Source: Diphasiastrum complanatum
Taxonomy: Eukaryota; Streptophyta; Lycopodiopsida; Lycopodiales; Lycopodiaceae
DNA: 64,000 bases
Assembly (NCBI GenBank): GCA_029204225.1
Contig: CM055095.1
Span: forward strand, 18,683,450-18,747,449
Direction: 5' to 3'
Every line of letters starts with the position of its first letter. Position 1 is the first letter of the stretch. The position numbers and the translations under genes are program-made. Shown here piece by piece: positions 34,684-45,591 of the stretch. The notes beneath the pieces are model-generated. The model had not been told where the DNA came from. It saw only the letters and a list, made by a program, of their open reading frames with translations, and did no database searches.

Positions 34684-35902
34684 GCAAGTATTCATGCTTG
34701 AGGGATCTGCACATCACCAAGTACCCTCCTAGGCCAAAGTTTCTATGGTCTTATGTGCATTTCTACTCTCATAGATAGATTTTGAATTGAGATCTTATAT
34801 TTTATATCCTTATCAAAGAAAATCTATTCATGATCCAATTATATTTCTCAGACCTTATGAACAACAAATGAAAATGCTCATCATTTCTCTCCACTCATTT
34901 TTTCACTCATCACTCAAAAGATCTCACAAATACTCTCAATAAGAGATCCAAGATGGTCTTCAACAGTGTCACATATCTTCGACATAGATCAATGATCATC
35001 AATGAGGTTTTTTTTTTTTCCACACACCTCCCCACTGGTAATGTTTTATCCCTTCCAAATCTTCATGTTTCCTCTCAATACCACCCTCATGACACTATTC
35101 AATAGAGATGCCCATCCCAGGTATTGGAACATTGCATCCCATCTTCAGATCAATGCATAATGCAAGTAGACATGCAATGTAACGTATCAGTCTTTATATA
35201 GGATGGATGCATACATCACAATGTCTAGATGATGCAAGTGTAATGTGTGTGTATTTTACCTCCAATCTTCATATAGAGTGTATCACCTTCCAAGATGTAT
35301 ATTATACCCTTCTCAAATAAGATGAAATATTTTTGTCAAGATAGCCTCTCACACATTTGTGACATAAAAATAAAGTTAGTTCTTCAATTGGTAGTCGAAC
35401 CACTAATTTCTCCATACTATAAGCTTAAAAAATAAAATTATTTGATAGATATATGGCAAATTGAAATAAACTTTTTTTTTTATTGATGTTAATTTAACAA
35501 ACAATCTAGATAATAACAAAATCATTACATTAGAAATAAACTTACACATACCTTCAAAGCTTTAAAGAAATTTAAGTCAATTTGGAGTATATGTATAATG
35601 ATCCATCACCCTTGATTTGTTTATACAATCAGAAAATAGGTTGATCAATTATATCGATAATTAGCATTGAGTTCTCTTTTTTTTTATTTTAGTTTGTAGA
35701 AATGTAATCATTGAAATCTATGCATCTCGTCCCCACACACTATATTCGATTTTGTATTAGATCCTACATTCAAACTGTCATTGCATATTGTATATTCTAT
35801 TAAAACAATAGCTTCATAGGCTGCTCATATATATTTCTAACATTCAATTCACATCGATATGTAAATTTCTTAATCTCTCCATTCTGATAGGTTCATTTTG
35901 CT

Positions 35903-36199
35903 TCAATTTAATTTACTTAATGATTTGATAATATCAGAAGAGTAATTCCATCTTCTAAACCTATCCAGGAAGCTTATTTTAAGTTTTGTCCTATTGTAAA
36001 TTTTCTTTTGATTCCATACACAATACCATTCAAGAGCAACATTATCTAGTGTTACTAGAAATAATTTCAACATATCATCTTCTTCTTCTTTATAATTTTG
36101 TCTACACACATTCATGAATCTTTGAATATGTAAATTTGCATCTTCATATTTATTTCCATTAAAACTGGGTAGATTGGCACTTTCTTCATCCATTGACAT
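35903..36199 (-). pseudogene. Gypsy-type gag fragment
   Basis: The translation MSMDEESANLPSFNGNKYED, then HIQRFMNVCRQNYKEEEDDM, LKLFLVTLDNVALEWYCVW and FLDRFRRWNYSSDII shows the retrotransposon gag pattern (LP.F.G...A..H...F...C......D...KLF...L...A..WY). It is 98 residues long and ends in a stop. No LTR or pol was found next to it. Confidence 0.7.
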
Positions 36200-36687
36200 T
36201 GTTTTTTATTTTTTTACTTTTTTATTTTTTTTTATGTTTTTTATTTATTTATAAAGTCTACCCTTGCCCAAACCGTGAATGTTCTAGACAAAGTTCCGCT
36301 TGTTCTATTGGATTGTTGTGAAATGATCGTAGAAATGAGTTTTGCAATTATAACTTTGGTAATAATGGTTGATTTCAATTTTTAATTGGACTTACTTAGT
36401 TTGTAATACTTATAGCTTCTTTAGATAGTTGTCTTTATCTTTCATTTCTAAGTGTTATTTCTTGAACACAATTTTTTTTCAAGAATATTCTACCCACTGT
36501 TTAGAAGTAGGAGAGAGAAAGTGATCGTCAAAAAACAACATCAAAATCATAGCCAATAGTAGATCTCCTATCATCTATACTGCCACCCTAGTCAAAATCC
36601 ACATAACCCTTTAACTTAGACAAATCCAATCATCTTGAATATACTAAACCAAAATCAAGTGTGCCCTTTACATACCTTAGAATACGT
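36200..36687. other. Short stretch without a gene
   Basis: AT-rich with T-runs; nothing recognised. Confidence 0.4.
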
Positions 36688-37000
36688 TTAGCTGCCTTCC
36701 AATGCTCTAAGGTAGGTGTTGCCATAAACTAACTCACAAGACTCTGGTCTAGTAGTGGTGAGATATATAAGACTACCACCGAGTTGGTGATACAATGTAC
36801 AATCAACAAGACCACTCTCATTAAGTGACAATTTCTTACTAACTTCACTAGGCAAAGTCAATGGCTTACAATCTGACATATGAAATCTCTCTAGAGCCTC
36901 TCGAGCATATTTTGCATGTGAAAGCTTGATATTGTCTACGTTTTGCCATATTTCTATGCCTAGACAATAATGCATCAGATCCAAATCAGTCATCTCAAAA
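36688..37000 (-). pseudogene. Copia reverse-transcriptase C-terminal fragment
   Basis: The minus-strand reading MTDLDLMHYCLGIEIWQNVD, HAKYAREALERFHMSDCKPL, HQLGGSLIYLTTTRPE is the region just after the YVDD motif in copia reverse transcriptase. It ends at AYLRALEGS-like sequence near 36690. Immediately upstream on the minus strand is the LTR-like repeat at 37007-37138. Confidence 0.78.
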
Positions 37001-37006
37001 TGCTGA

Positions 37007-37138
37007 CACTGTGAAACTATTGTAAAATAAAATAATATTAAACTTAGAGATTCGAGTTTTGGGGTTTGTCCAAAGTTGAGGTAGACTAGTCAAGTAATCT
37101 TCCAATTAGAGTCAAGTTACTACTTGTCTTCCATAGTG
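37007..37138 (+). repeat. LTR-like short repeat, opposite-orientation copy of 26915-26999
   Basis: Begins CACTGTGAAACTATTG and ends TTCCATAGTG. The shared core includes TGTAAAATAAAATAATATTA and AACTTAGAGATTC. The ends CACTGTG/CATAGTG also form a short inverted pair, so a small inverted-repeat element is an alternative to a solo LTR. Confidence 0.55.
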
Positions 37139-37837
37139 ATGTGTAGGTCTAGAACCGTAATGATATTTGTAGTGACCTTTCGTGGTCACATGTATGCACA
37201 ACTTTGTGAGGACAAAAATGTTTCACACTCATGGTATTGCCTATATGTATTAATCATTTGTGTCAAAGAAGTCTTATGCCAAGATATATGATCAACAAGA
37301 GAGCAATTATTTGTGTGTTCATGCATCTTAGGTCTATTTGCATATTCAATACCCGTGACTCGGATTTAATACATTTTTTATTTTATCAAACGATTGTATA
37401 TCCAACCTTGTCTAATAGTGCAATGAGGAACCCACCCTTTTCCAAGGGTGGACTAAGAGCATTCATTTGGTGATGCCCTAGAGATAATGTTTGCATCTTT
37501 GAAGTTCCACCCACCCACTTGTGAGGTGGCACCCTTGAATGCGCTCCCAAAGGTGATTGAATATATGCTTCTTCAATTAAATTTGTGAATATCCACTACT
37601 AACATTCATGCAGCAATATTCTAAGTATTCATGGTTCAAATATAATCCTTGGTTTCAACTTTTGGCTGCCAACGAGTATGAGATGCCATGTGATGACTTG
37701 CACACGTATACACAACAATAGAGAAGGGCCAAGGTGATGTGCTTACACTAACCAAACCATGACTTATGTTTACTCTAGCCCAAAATATGGATGTTGAAGC
37801 TTTTGTGAAGCTTTATCTCAAAAAAAACTAGAATGCA
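37139..37837. other. Intergenic, 3' flank of the pirin gene
   Basis: Nothing recognised. It would contain the 3' UTR of the minus-strand pirin gene immediately below 37838, but no clear AATAAA signal was found close to the stop. Confidence 0.4.
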
Positions 37838-38945
37838 TCAAACATAGGTTACTGGATCTGATATCCATGAAGCAGCCTTTTCAAACCCATTTTGTGCGTG
37901 CTGAAAGTCATATATTGCCTGCTCGATTTCTTCCCATGTGTTCATCACAAAAGGTCCATGTTGAACAATAGGTTCGTGGAGAGGCTGGCCACCAAATATT
38001 ACAAATCTGCTCACAGAATCTGACTTATTCCACATACTTATCCCATCTCCAGGGCCTAGCTGCACGGTGTGATGAGCTGAGATTGCAGGAGTATTTACTG
38101 TTCCAAAGGTTGGTGTGCCCTCTAATATATAGGCAAAGGCATTCCAACCCTCTGGAATTGGCTGGTGAAATAGTGCCCCTGGTTGCATGATCACGTCCAG
38201 GTACGTTGTGGGCGTACGTGTGTAAATAGGGGATTTAATTCCCAAGCAATCTCCAGCAATAACTGATACTCTCAGACCATCTTTTTCCACCTTAACCACA
38301 TCTTTCTCTTGGAGCTCTTGATAGCTTGGTTCAATCCTGATCATACATGGAAGAGCAATGCCGAAATTTGGAGCATTTCATCCTCAGAGATCAGTCTTCT
38401 AGCACTATCAGAACTTGTATGAATGCTCATGAACATGAAGCTCACATGCTCTTACATTTCTGATTGCCTACGTTAAGTTCTCTTGGAAGACACTAAAGTT
38501 GGGTTGTGAACTACGACTGGTCAGTGACATTTTGCATGATACATAATTCTAAAACTGGGAATACTTTAGTCTCTAGACATGTGCTGAAAAAATATAGGTA
38601 CTAGAAGTTGGGTGTGACGTATGGTTTCTCACATTTTGTTGGCTGAGGAAAGATTCACCCAGAGCTGTAACCCTTGCTGTTTTCCTCGTGTTGCCGGCAT
38701 TTCAGAGTGTACAATCCCTCTCCCAGCAGTCATCCACTGTAATTGTGAAGGAAGTAAGTTTCCAAGCTTAAAAATATATCAGATCTTCACTCACCAAAGT
38801 GCTAGCCCCATCGTTTATATGATGTTACAATCTTACACAGCGTTACAAAATCTAGTGATTAGATTATTGCTGCTTGAAATGGATAGAATAACAGGATTTC
38901 TGCTCTGCAAAAAATTTGAGCTCCATCAAACCGTATAAGCATTGC

Positions 38946-39019
<74 letters not shown>

Positions 39020-39330
39020 CTGCAAATCACCAGCTCTGATTGTGCCTTTATGGCCTGCAAAGTCCTGATGGGTGAATGCTCCCTGTGATGAAGAAACATA
39101 ATATCTGTTTTAATATGAAATCGGGAGCCCAAAAATGTATGTAATTGCTTAAAGGCCTGCAGTTAACAACCAGCTGACAATTCCATGAGATATGAAATCT
39201 CAAATCCTCGTTCTGAATTACTGCATTGAAGAGTTTAACACAAAGCAATATTTTCTACATAAGAAACCCAATGTATGTATATTTTCCGGGCTTTATCTAA
39301 ACCAGCATTTCAAGGAAATCTCTCTCTCTC

Positions 39331-39362
<32 letters not shown>

Positions 39363-40072
39363 GATAAAAAACTACCTGAAGCATGTAAGTAACTGTTTCA
39401 AATCCTGCATATGCATCACATGAAGATCCTTTCAGTTCAGCAATACAATCCCAAGGCATATAGCAAATCTCTGAAATTCCCTGGAGCATCTAAAATTGCT
39501 TTGACGATCAACCATTACATACCTCTGTGGGGATGATCAGGAAATCCAGCTGGAGGGGAAACTGCAATTGCCAAGACATTGATTATGAGTCCTTTCAGAC
39601 CTCTAACACTATCCTTAATGATAGTATAATAATATCCTCGATAGGTTTTCGTACTACTTTATGATCTTTATATGATTTCACTATTAGTTATAGCATATTT
39701 GCATGCGCGGCGCTCTTACCGGAACCGTAATCGAGAAGCAGAAACGGATCCAAATTCTTCAATTCGGGCCTGCAAGCCACCTTCTTGATCAGATGTTAAG
39801 GTCCGTGACAAATGTAAAGCATTCAAGCCCAAGATCTTTGATCATGGAGCTGGCCTTTTCCATTGAGCACAGTTTATCAGCAAATTTCAATTGTTCTAAT
39901 CATAACATGCATCAAATTAACAACTACCTGCTTTGAAGAACAAAAAAAAGTACCCGCCAATGCTACGCCTAACCGTGGCACCATTTCCCTCGGACTGCTC
40001 CTTAGAATAGATCTGCTTCACCACCATCCGTGGCTTGCAGAAGGCAGGAGCCTCTGATCCGCAGTTTGTCAT
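37838..40072 (-). CDS. PRN: Pirin-like protein (cupin-fold iron protein), complete, seven exons
   Basis: Pirins are nuclear/cytosolic bicupin proteins that bind iron and act as transcriptional cofactors; plant pirin has been linked to G-protein and light/ABA signalling (known for the family). Coding exons on the minus strand: 39954-40072, 39720-39769, 39523-39561, 39376-39404, 39020-39082, 38633-38736 and 37838-38336, all with GT-AG introns. Together they give 903 nt, 300 residues and a stop, close to the family length. The start is the ATG at 40072, followed by MTNCGSEAPAF. Iron ligands are conserved: His66 and His68 in FPDHPHRGFE, His110 and Glu112 in GRGIVHSEMP. The C-terminal cupin has YTRTPTTYLD and GPFVMNTWEEIEQAI. 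GA/CT microsatellites fill introns 4 and 5. No disabling change was seen, so it looks functional. Confidence 0.95.
38949..39017. repeat. (GA)n microsatellite in pirin intron 5
   Basis: About 69 bp of uninterrupted AG on the plus strand. On the transcript it is a CU tract starting three bases after the donor GU of exon 5 (exon end 39020). Confidence 0.95.
39319..39361. repeat. (TC)n microsatellite in pirin intron 4
   Basis: TC run of about 43 bp with one interruption, 15 bp downstream of the exon 4 donor at 39376 (minus strand), i.e. inside the start of intron 4. Confidence 0.9.
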
Positions 40073-40440
40073 TGATCCCACCTCAATTCTCAGCTCCACC
40101 GCAGAAGTTCCACTACACTGACCTCATAAACACTATGAGAAACTAGGAAGATCTGAAGCCAAGTCACTGTCTTTAAGCAAAACCCACTTCCAAAAAGCTC
40201 AAGTCTATCATATCATCGCCCGCCCATCATCCATTTATGAGCGTTCCTGCGTTGAAGAAGATCGGAATCAGGATTCAGAATCCAGAAAGCTGCACGCAGA
40301 CAGTTGGTGTACGGTGACGTGGGGCGGTCATTCCCGGGGTGAAGGTGTGCTCAAAAAGATCGTTTCACACCAGAGGGCAGGTACATTTCACACTAGAGAC
40401 TATGGGTTTAATGAAACCACCCAGATTGAAAAAAATTCCT
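40073..40440. other. Upstream flank / 5' UTR of the pirin gene
   Basis: The minus-strand reading frame stays open upstream of the ATG back to 40099 with a GTG codon, but no earlier ATG in frame was seen. The likely promoter and 5' UTR lie here; no convincing TATA box was identified. Confidence 0.4.
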
Positions 40441-41397
40441 GTTTTTATTAATAAAAGATGGGAAAACCCATAGAGTACAAAGGAATGCATGTTGAAAGCG
40501 TAAAAGTTATAAGGAGAATTGAGATACTGTACAACTATAACAAAGCAACAATCTCACAGAGTATCTACATAAAGCCAACTGCTTGGTGTAAGTCGCTACT
40601 TAAGACAGTTGGAAGTTTAAGTAGTGTAGGAAGCTGTGAAGCAGTCGTTCCTGCAACTACGACACGTCGAAGTATTGCAAGTGCCTGAGTGCATTGTAAA
40701 GTCATAGAAACTCGTTGACGATAATAAGCCGTAATGATAGATAAAGGTGAGGCACCACGTCCTTGGAGGTTCGCTGCAAAACCTGCACAAGATGATAGAA
40801 AATCATTGAATTTCTTATGCAGGCACCCATATGTTTCCAAAGCAAAAGGAATAAAGTCTTCTCCAGGAGTGCGTTGTGAATAATCTCGCTCTTTATCTAG
40901 TGCTGCATGAGAAGCAGCGGCACCCTGAGTAGTTGAAGCACGGCGAAGGAGGTCAGGCCGCGAAGGATCAGCAACAACAACATCCCCAAGCGTGTGAATC
41001 CCCTCGCGCGAAAGAACAAGATCAACTTGACGCCGAGGCCACTGTGAATCAAACACAGGCAAGATGTGGGAGAAGGGGAATGCACCGCCAGACCAGCAGA
41101 AAGAGGTTGGTGAAGTGCAGCAGAGCTCAATATCTCCAAGAGCGCAGGGAGGTCCAGACCAGGCGCAGCACAGTCGCGATCCAAACACAGCCCAGAGTGA
41201 GGCGATGAAGGGGCAGAAGAGGGAGGAAAAAGAAGCTCCATAGAATGCTCTGAAGCGTGCCACGATTCAGAGGCAGTACCGCTCGTGCGAGGAGGAGCCA
41301 TCCCCTCCAAGAGCTTGGGTTCACTATCACCAACCTGTGAAAAATACAAAAATAAGCTTGGTAGAGGCCAAAAATCTTGTATATAGGATAGACACAC
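40441..41397 (-). pseudogene. Reverse-transcriptase-associated C-terminal tail, GC-richer remnant
   Basis: A 232-codon minus-strand frame (40565-41263) contains WPRRQVDLVLSREGIHTLGD, DVVVADPSRPDLLRRAS, FIPFALETYGCLHKKFNDFL and ITAYYRQRVSMTLQCTQALA. From memory this pattern belongs to the C-terminal tail of plant reverse-transcriptase polyproteins of non-LTR-like elements; the catalytic part is absent. The upstream part (41127-41397) is in another frame (MAPPRTSGTASESWHASEHS). After the stop the minus strand ends in an A/T-rich stretch with TTATTAATAAAAA near 40445, as expected for a 3' UTR. Base composition is clearly more GC-rich than the flanks. The family call is tentative. Confidence 0.4.
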
Positions 41398-41519
41398 GTG
41401 TGGAGCCTGTTCCCATGTGTGAAACTAGTGTACTTTTCATGTACGATAATCATATATGTTGTACATATGATTTAATTCAAGTTCTAGTGGCTAAAATGGC
41501 CAAAAACTAGAGTGCATCT

Positions 41520-42374
41520 AGCTATGTTTTGAGAGTAAAAGATATTCATAGAGAGCTTGCTTGCATTGGTGATTCCATCAATTAAAATGAGCTAGTCCAA
41601 GTCATTCTCAATGGCTTGAAAAGTGAATTTGATAACCTTGTCCAATCCTATGCCATTAAGGAGGAGCTACCAAGTTTGGAGGCTCTCCAAAGTGTGCTAA
41701 TTTCTGAAGAATCAACACAAGAGTACAAGCTCTTGAGGATGGACAAGCTTTCTCTCACTCATAATGATGGCAAAGCCCTCTTTGCCAAGGACAAGCACAA
41801 AGGGAGGAGCAAGAACCAATTTCAACAATCCTCAAGCAAGGACAAAGCCAAATCCAAAGACAAAGATGAGGAGGAAGATGATTCCTCTAATGCTTCATCA
41901 TCCAAGATCAAGAAGAAGAAGATCAAGTGCTTTTATTGTGGCAAGAAAGGCCATTATGCCACCAATTGCTTCAAGAAGAAGAATCAACTCAAGCAAGCCA
42001 ACATCACCAATGAGAAGGAAGACACTATTGCAAGTGATGGAGAGGGATCTCTTATGGTCTCTAGCTTCTCATCCACTCCTTTCAAGAAGGACGGCTTATG
42101 GTATATTGATAGTGGAGCCTCTTCACATATGTGTAGCTCCAAGGATTCTTTTTCATCTATTGCACCTTATGATGAAGTCAAGAAATCAATATACACTGCA
42201 AATGATTTTATATGTCTTATTGAAGACATAGGGAACGTTCCCTTAAAGCTTGCATCCTCTAAAGTTCTTTCTCTTTCTAAAGTGCTTTATGTGCCTAAGC
42301 TTACTAAGAATCTCATTAGTGTTGGCCAATTGCTTGATAATGGCCTTGATGTAAAATTCAATGTTGATACTTGA
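41520..42374 (+). pseudogene. Plus copia element: gag and protease start
   Basis: The gag tail (LRVKDIHRELACIGDSIN, stop, then VQVILNGLKSEFDNLVQSYA) matches the minus-strand element closely. The zinc knuckle CFYCGKKGHYATNC is at about 41930-41970 after a Lys/Asp/Ser-rich linker. The protease active site WYIDSGASSHMCSS is intact (Asp-Ser-Gly 42108-42116), followed by VLYVPKLTKNLISVGQLLDN. A single TGA at 42372 interrupts the otherwise continuous frame. Confidence 0.85.
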
Positions 42375-43502
42375 ACTATCAAGAAGAATGATGAGATACT
42401 TGCATTAGGATCTAGATTTGCAGGCATCTATAAACTAGATCCAAATGAATATGTGAATTCTTGTAATGTTGCTCTTGTGAACAAGCTCTCTATGGAGGAA
42501 TTATGGCATAGGAGGTTGGGACATTCCAACTACAAATCCATGCTCTCTATGATCAAAGAGGCCAAAGCTATTGGCTTGCCAAAGTCCTTTTCCAAGAAGA
42601 TCAAGCCTTGTGAGGCTTTTTGTGCTATTGCTAAATCTCACAACAAGCCATTTACAAGATCTTCTATCAAAAGCAAGCATCCTTTGGAGTTAATCCACTC
42701 GGATGTGCATTTCTCATCAACCATAAGCAAGGGAGGAGCCACTTGTTTTGTTACTTTCATTGATGATTTCACAAGATTCACTTGGATATATCTTCTTGCT
42801 TCTAAATCTATGGTGTTTGATCATTTTCTTATTTTCAAAGCTTATGTAGAGAAGCAATTCTCATTCAAGATTAAAGCTCTTAGATGTGATGGAGGTGGTG
42901 AATATATCTCCAATAAATTGCATGATTTTTATGAGCTTGAAGGCATTAAAAGAGAGTTCCCTTGTGCCTATTCTCCATCTCAAAATGGAGTGGCCGAGAA
43001 AAAGAATAGATCTTTATGTGAATGTGCAAAATCTATGAGAATTGAGACATCTTTGCCCAAAGATTTTTGGCGAGAAGCCATTAATTGTGCAAATTATCTT
43101 TGCAATAGGCTCCCACATATAGCTCTTGGAGGAAAGTCACCATATGAAATTTTATATTTGAATAAGCCTAAGGTTGATCACCTTAGAGTTTTTGGATGCA
43201 TATGCTTTGCCCATATTCCCTTGGAAACAAGGAAAAAGGAAGATCCTAGTGCATGCAAAGGGAACATGGTTGGATACTCATCCACCAAAAAGACCTATAG
43301 AGTCTTTGTACTCTCTACTTCTCAAGTTATTGAAAGTAGAGATGTTGTCTTTCATGAAGATCAACATTCATCTTTTGAAGAGGCCGAGATCAAGAAGTCT
43401 AGGATGCATCACCTATTATTGATTTTGAAGACAATTATGATGTTATGGGGTCGAGAATTGAAGAAGACTCTCCTCGGATTTTCTCACCAAGAAGATCCAT
43501 GA
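42375..43502 (+). pseudogene. Plus copia element: preintegrase and integrase
   Basis: ELWHRRLGHSNYKSMLSM and CEAFCAIAKSH (one residue longer than usual between the cysteines) form the preintegrase zinc site. The catalytic triad is complete: ELIHSDVHF (about 42690-42715), LRCDGGGEYIS (about 42880-42910, an unusual DGGG where DNGG is typical) and NGVAEKKNRSL (about 42985-43015). The C-terminal part has SPYEILYLNKPKVDHLRVFG and VIESRDVVFHED. A frameshift near 43420 leads to a stop at 43502. Confidence 0.88.
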
Positions 43503-44235
43503 GAGATAGATTCGAGCCTAAGAGGCTCTCATATGTTGACAAAGGCAAACAAGTGTATCTTGATTCCACTAATTATGTTTTTTATATCTCTCATGAAGAG
43601 CCAAAGAATGTACAAGAGGCACTCAATACCAAGGAGTGGTATGATGCCATGAAGCAAGAGTATGATGCATTGATCACCAGCAATACTTGGGAGCTTGTCG
43701 ATCCTCCATCCAACAAGCATGTGATTGGTTGCAAATGGGTATTTCGGATCAAGAACAATCATGATGGCACCATCAACAAGTATAAAGCAAGATTATGTGC
43801 CAAAGGATATGCTCAAATCCATGGCCTTGATTATGAGGAACCTTTGCACCTCAGTGCAAAGATGGTGACAATAAGAATTCTTATTTCTCTTGCTTGTTTC
43901 TTTAAGTGGAAGGTGTTCCAATTAGATGTATGCAATGCTTTTCTAAATGGTAATCTTGAGGAGGAGATCTATATGGAACAACCTCAAGGATTTATCAAGG
44001 ATGAGTTCAAAGTGTGCTTGCTCTTCAAAAGTCTTTATGGACTCAAGCAGGCACCAAGATCATGGTATTCAAGATTTAATTCTTTCCTTATCTCACTAGG
44101 ATTTACTCTTAGTGACTATGGTTTGTTGATAGTAATATTGTCATTCTTCTAATTTATGTTGATGGCATTATTCTTTGTGGAAGTTGTATCAAGCTAGTTG
44201 ATGAAACTAAGCTAGCACTTGGATGTGAGTTTAAA
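43445..44235 (+). pseudogene. Plus copia element: reverse transcriptase with mutated active site
   Basis: WYDAMKQEYDALITSNTWEL, VIGCKWVFRIKNNHDGTINK and LDVCNAFLNGNLEEEIYMEQ give a clear copia reverse transcriptase. A frameshift near 44115 truncates the frame at 44152. In the next frame the catalytic motif reads YVDG (44155-44166): the second Asp of YVDD is Gly. The enzyme would be inactive. Confidence 0.88.
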
Positions 44236-45120
44236 ATGCAAGATCTAGGAGAAATACATTACATCCTAGGCCTAGAGATTGATTTTTATGAAGATCATGT
44301 TTTTATATGCCAATCTAGATATGCTCACTCTATGTTGAAGAAATTCCATATGGAAAATTCTAAGAGCATAGATACTTCAATGGAGCAAATTGTAAAAGAT
44401 TCTAATAAAGGTGATGAAAAATCCTTCGAGGACATCACACTTTTTAGGAGTCTTGTAGGCTCCTTGATTTGGCTTACCATTACTAGGCCCAATTTAAGTT
44501 TTTGTGTGCACAAATTGAGTCAATTTATGCAAGATCCTAAGATTCATCATTGGAAGATGGCCAAGAGGATTCTAAGATATGTATCTTCATCTTGTGATTA
44601 TGGTCTACTTTATAAAAGTGAAGATCTATCCATTGTTAGCTACTCGGATTCAGATTTTGCAAGTGACAAGATGGATCGAAAGTCTACTAGTGCATACACT
44701 ATCTTTCTTGGAGGCAATCTAATATCTTGGCTTTCCAAAAAGCAAGATACTATATCTCTCTCTTCATGTGAGGCCGAGTACAAAGCACTCACTACAACCA
44801 CCAAAGAGGTGCTTTGGATCAAGAGATTATTATTCGAGCTAAAGTGCATCAAGGAATATGATCTACCAATGATCAAGTGTGATAATATCTCGGCCCAAGC
44901 TCTTGCCAATAATCACATATTTCATGCAAGAAGCAAGCATATAGAAGTGGCACACCATTTTGTGAGAGAAAAGCTTATTGGAGGAGAAATCTATTTTGAG
45001 CATGTCAACTTGTCCTCTTGTATTGCCGATCTACTCACCAAGCCTTTGAGCAAAAGTGCTTTCATCAAGCATAGATCTAATCTTGGAGTTATATCAAGAT
45101 TAATGCTCAAATCTTCATAG
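44236..45120 (+). pseudogene. Plus copia element: RT end and RNase H
   Basis: A 294-codon open frame: MQDLGEIHYILGLEI, GSLIWLTITRPNLSF, then RNase H motifs YSDSDFASDKMDRKSTSAYT, SLSSCEAEYKALTTTTKEVL and HARSKHIEVAHHFVREKLI, ending LLTKPLSKSAFIKHRSNLG. This is the longest undamaged part of the element. Stop at 45118-45120. Confidence 0.9.
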
Positions 45121-45389
45121 ATAATTTTTTAGGAGTGTGAAGAATTGAAAAAAATTATCTATGTTAGATATAGGGGTCTTATGTTTTTATATCAAGCATC
45201 TAGGTGTAGGATGTTGATAGGACCAAATTTGGCATAGATGGCAAATTACCCATTCTCACTTGTAATGCCACTATCTAGCCAAAATAGAGTAAGAGGCTAA
45301 ACTCGTGCCAATTAGAGTGTAGACAAGTGTAATACTTTTGTTTCTTGAAATTTAAGAGGTCCAATAGGATTTAGAGGTGGAACCTTGAG

Positions 45390-45591
45390 GACCGACAGGT
45401 TTGCGTCAGATCTCGACCGACGGGTTTTCGATCAGATCTTGACCGACGGATTCGTGTCAGATCTCGACCGAAGGGTTCGCGTCAGACCTCGACCTACGGA
45501 TTTTCGATCAGATCTCGACCGACGGGTTCACGTCAGATCTCGACCGACGGTTCTGGGTCCAATCTCGACCGACTGGATTCCTCACCATCTC
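45390..45591 (+). repeat. 25-bp tandem array (8 units) in gypsy C leader
   Basis: Units of 25-26 bp with consensus near GACCGACGGGTTCGCGTCAG plus ATCTC, at 45390, 45415, 45441, 45466, 45491, 45517, 45542 and 45567. Units differ by a few bases. Because the period is not a multiple of three the array is unlikely to be coding. Confidence 0.88.

Larger units (their letters stand above)
41480..45385 (+). mobile_element. Copia element, plus strand, nearly full coding region but dead
   Basis: From gag to RNase H in Ty1/copia order. The 5' part of gag and the 5' LTR are missing or reduced to a scrap (about 41396-41470, sharing phrases with the LTR at 1.5 kb). After the last stop (45120), TTTTTTAGGAGTG and a TGAAGAATTG start look like a purine tract and LTR start. 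The following 250 bp shares motifs (ccAATA.GATTTAGAGG.GG) with the LTR at 1524-2326. Defects are few: one TGA, two frameshifts and a mutated catalytic Asp. Confidence 0.82.

Noticed and set aside
40933-41208. Plus-strand open frame opposite the reverse-transcriptase tail
   Set aside because: It is Gln/Arg-rich and is the antisense of the better-supported minus-strand frame.
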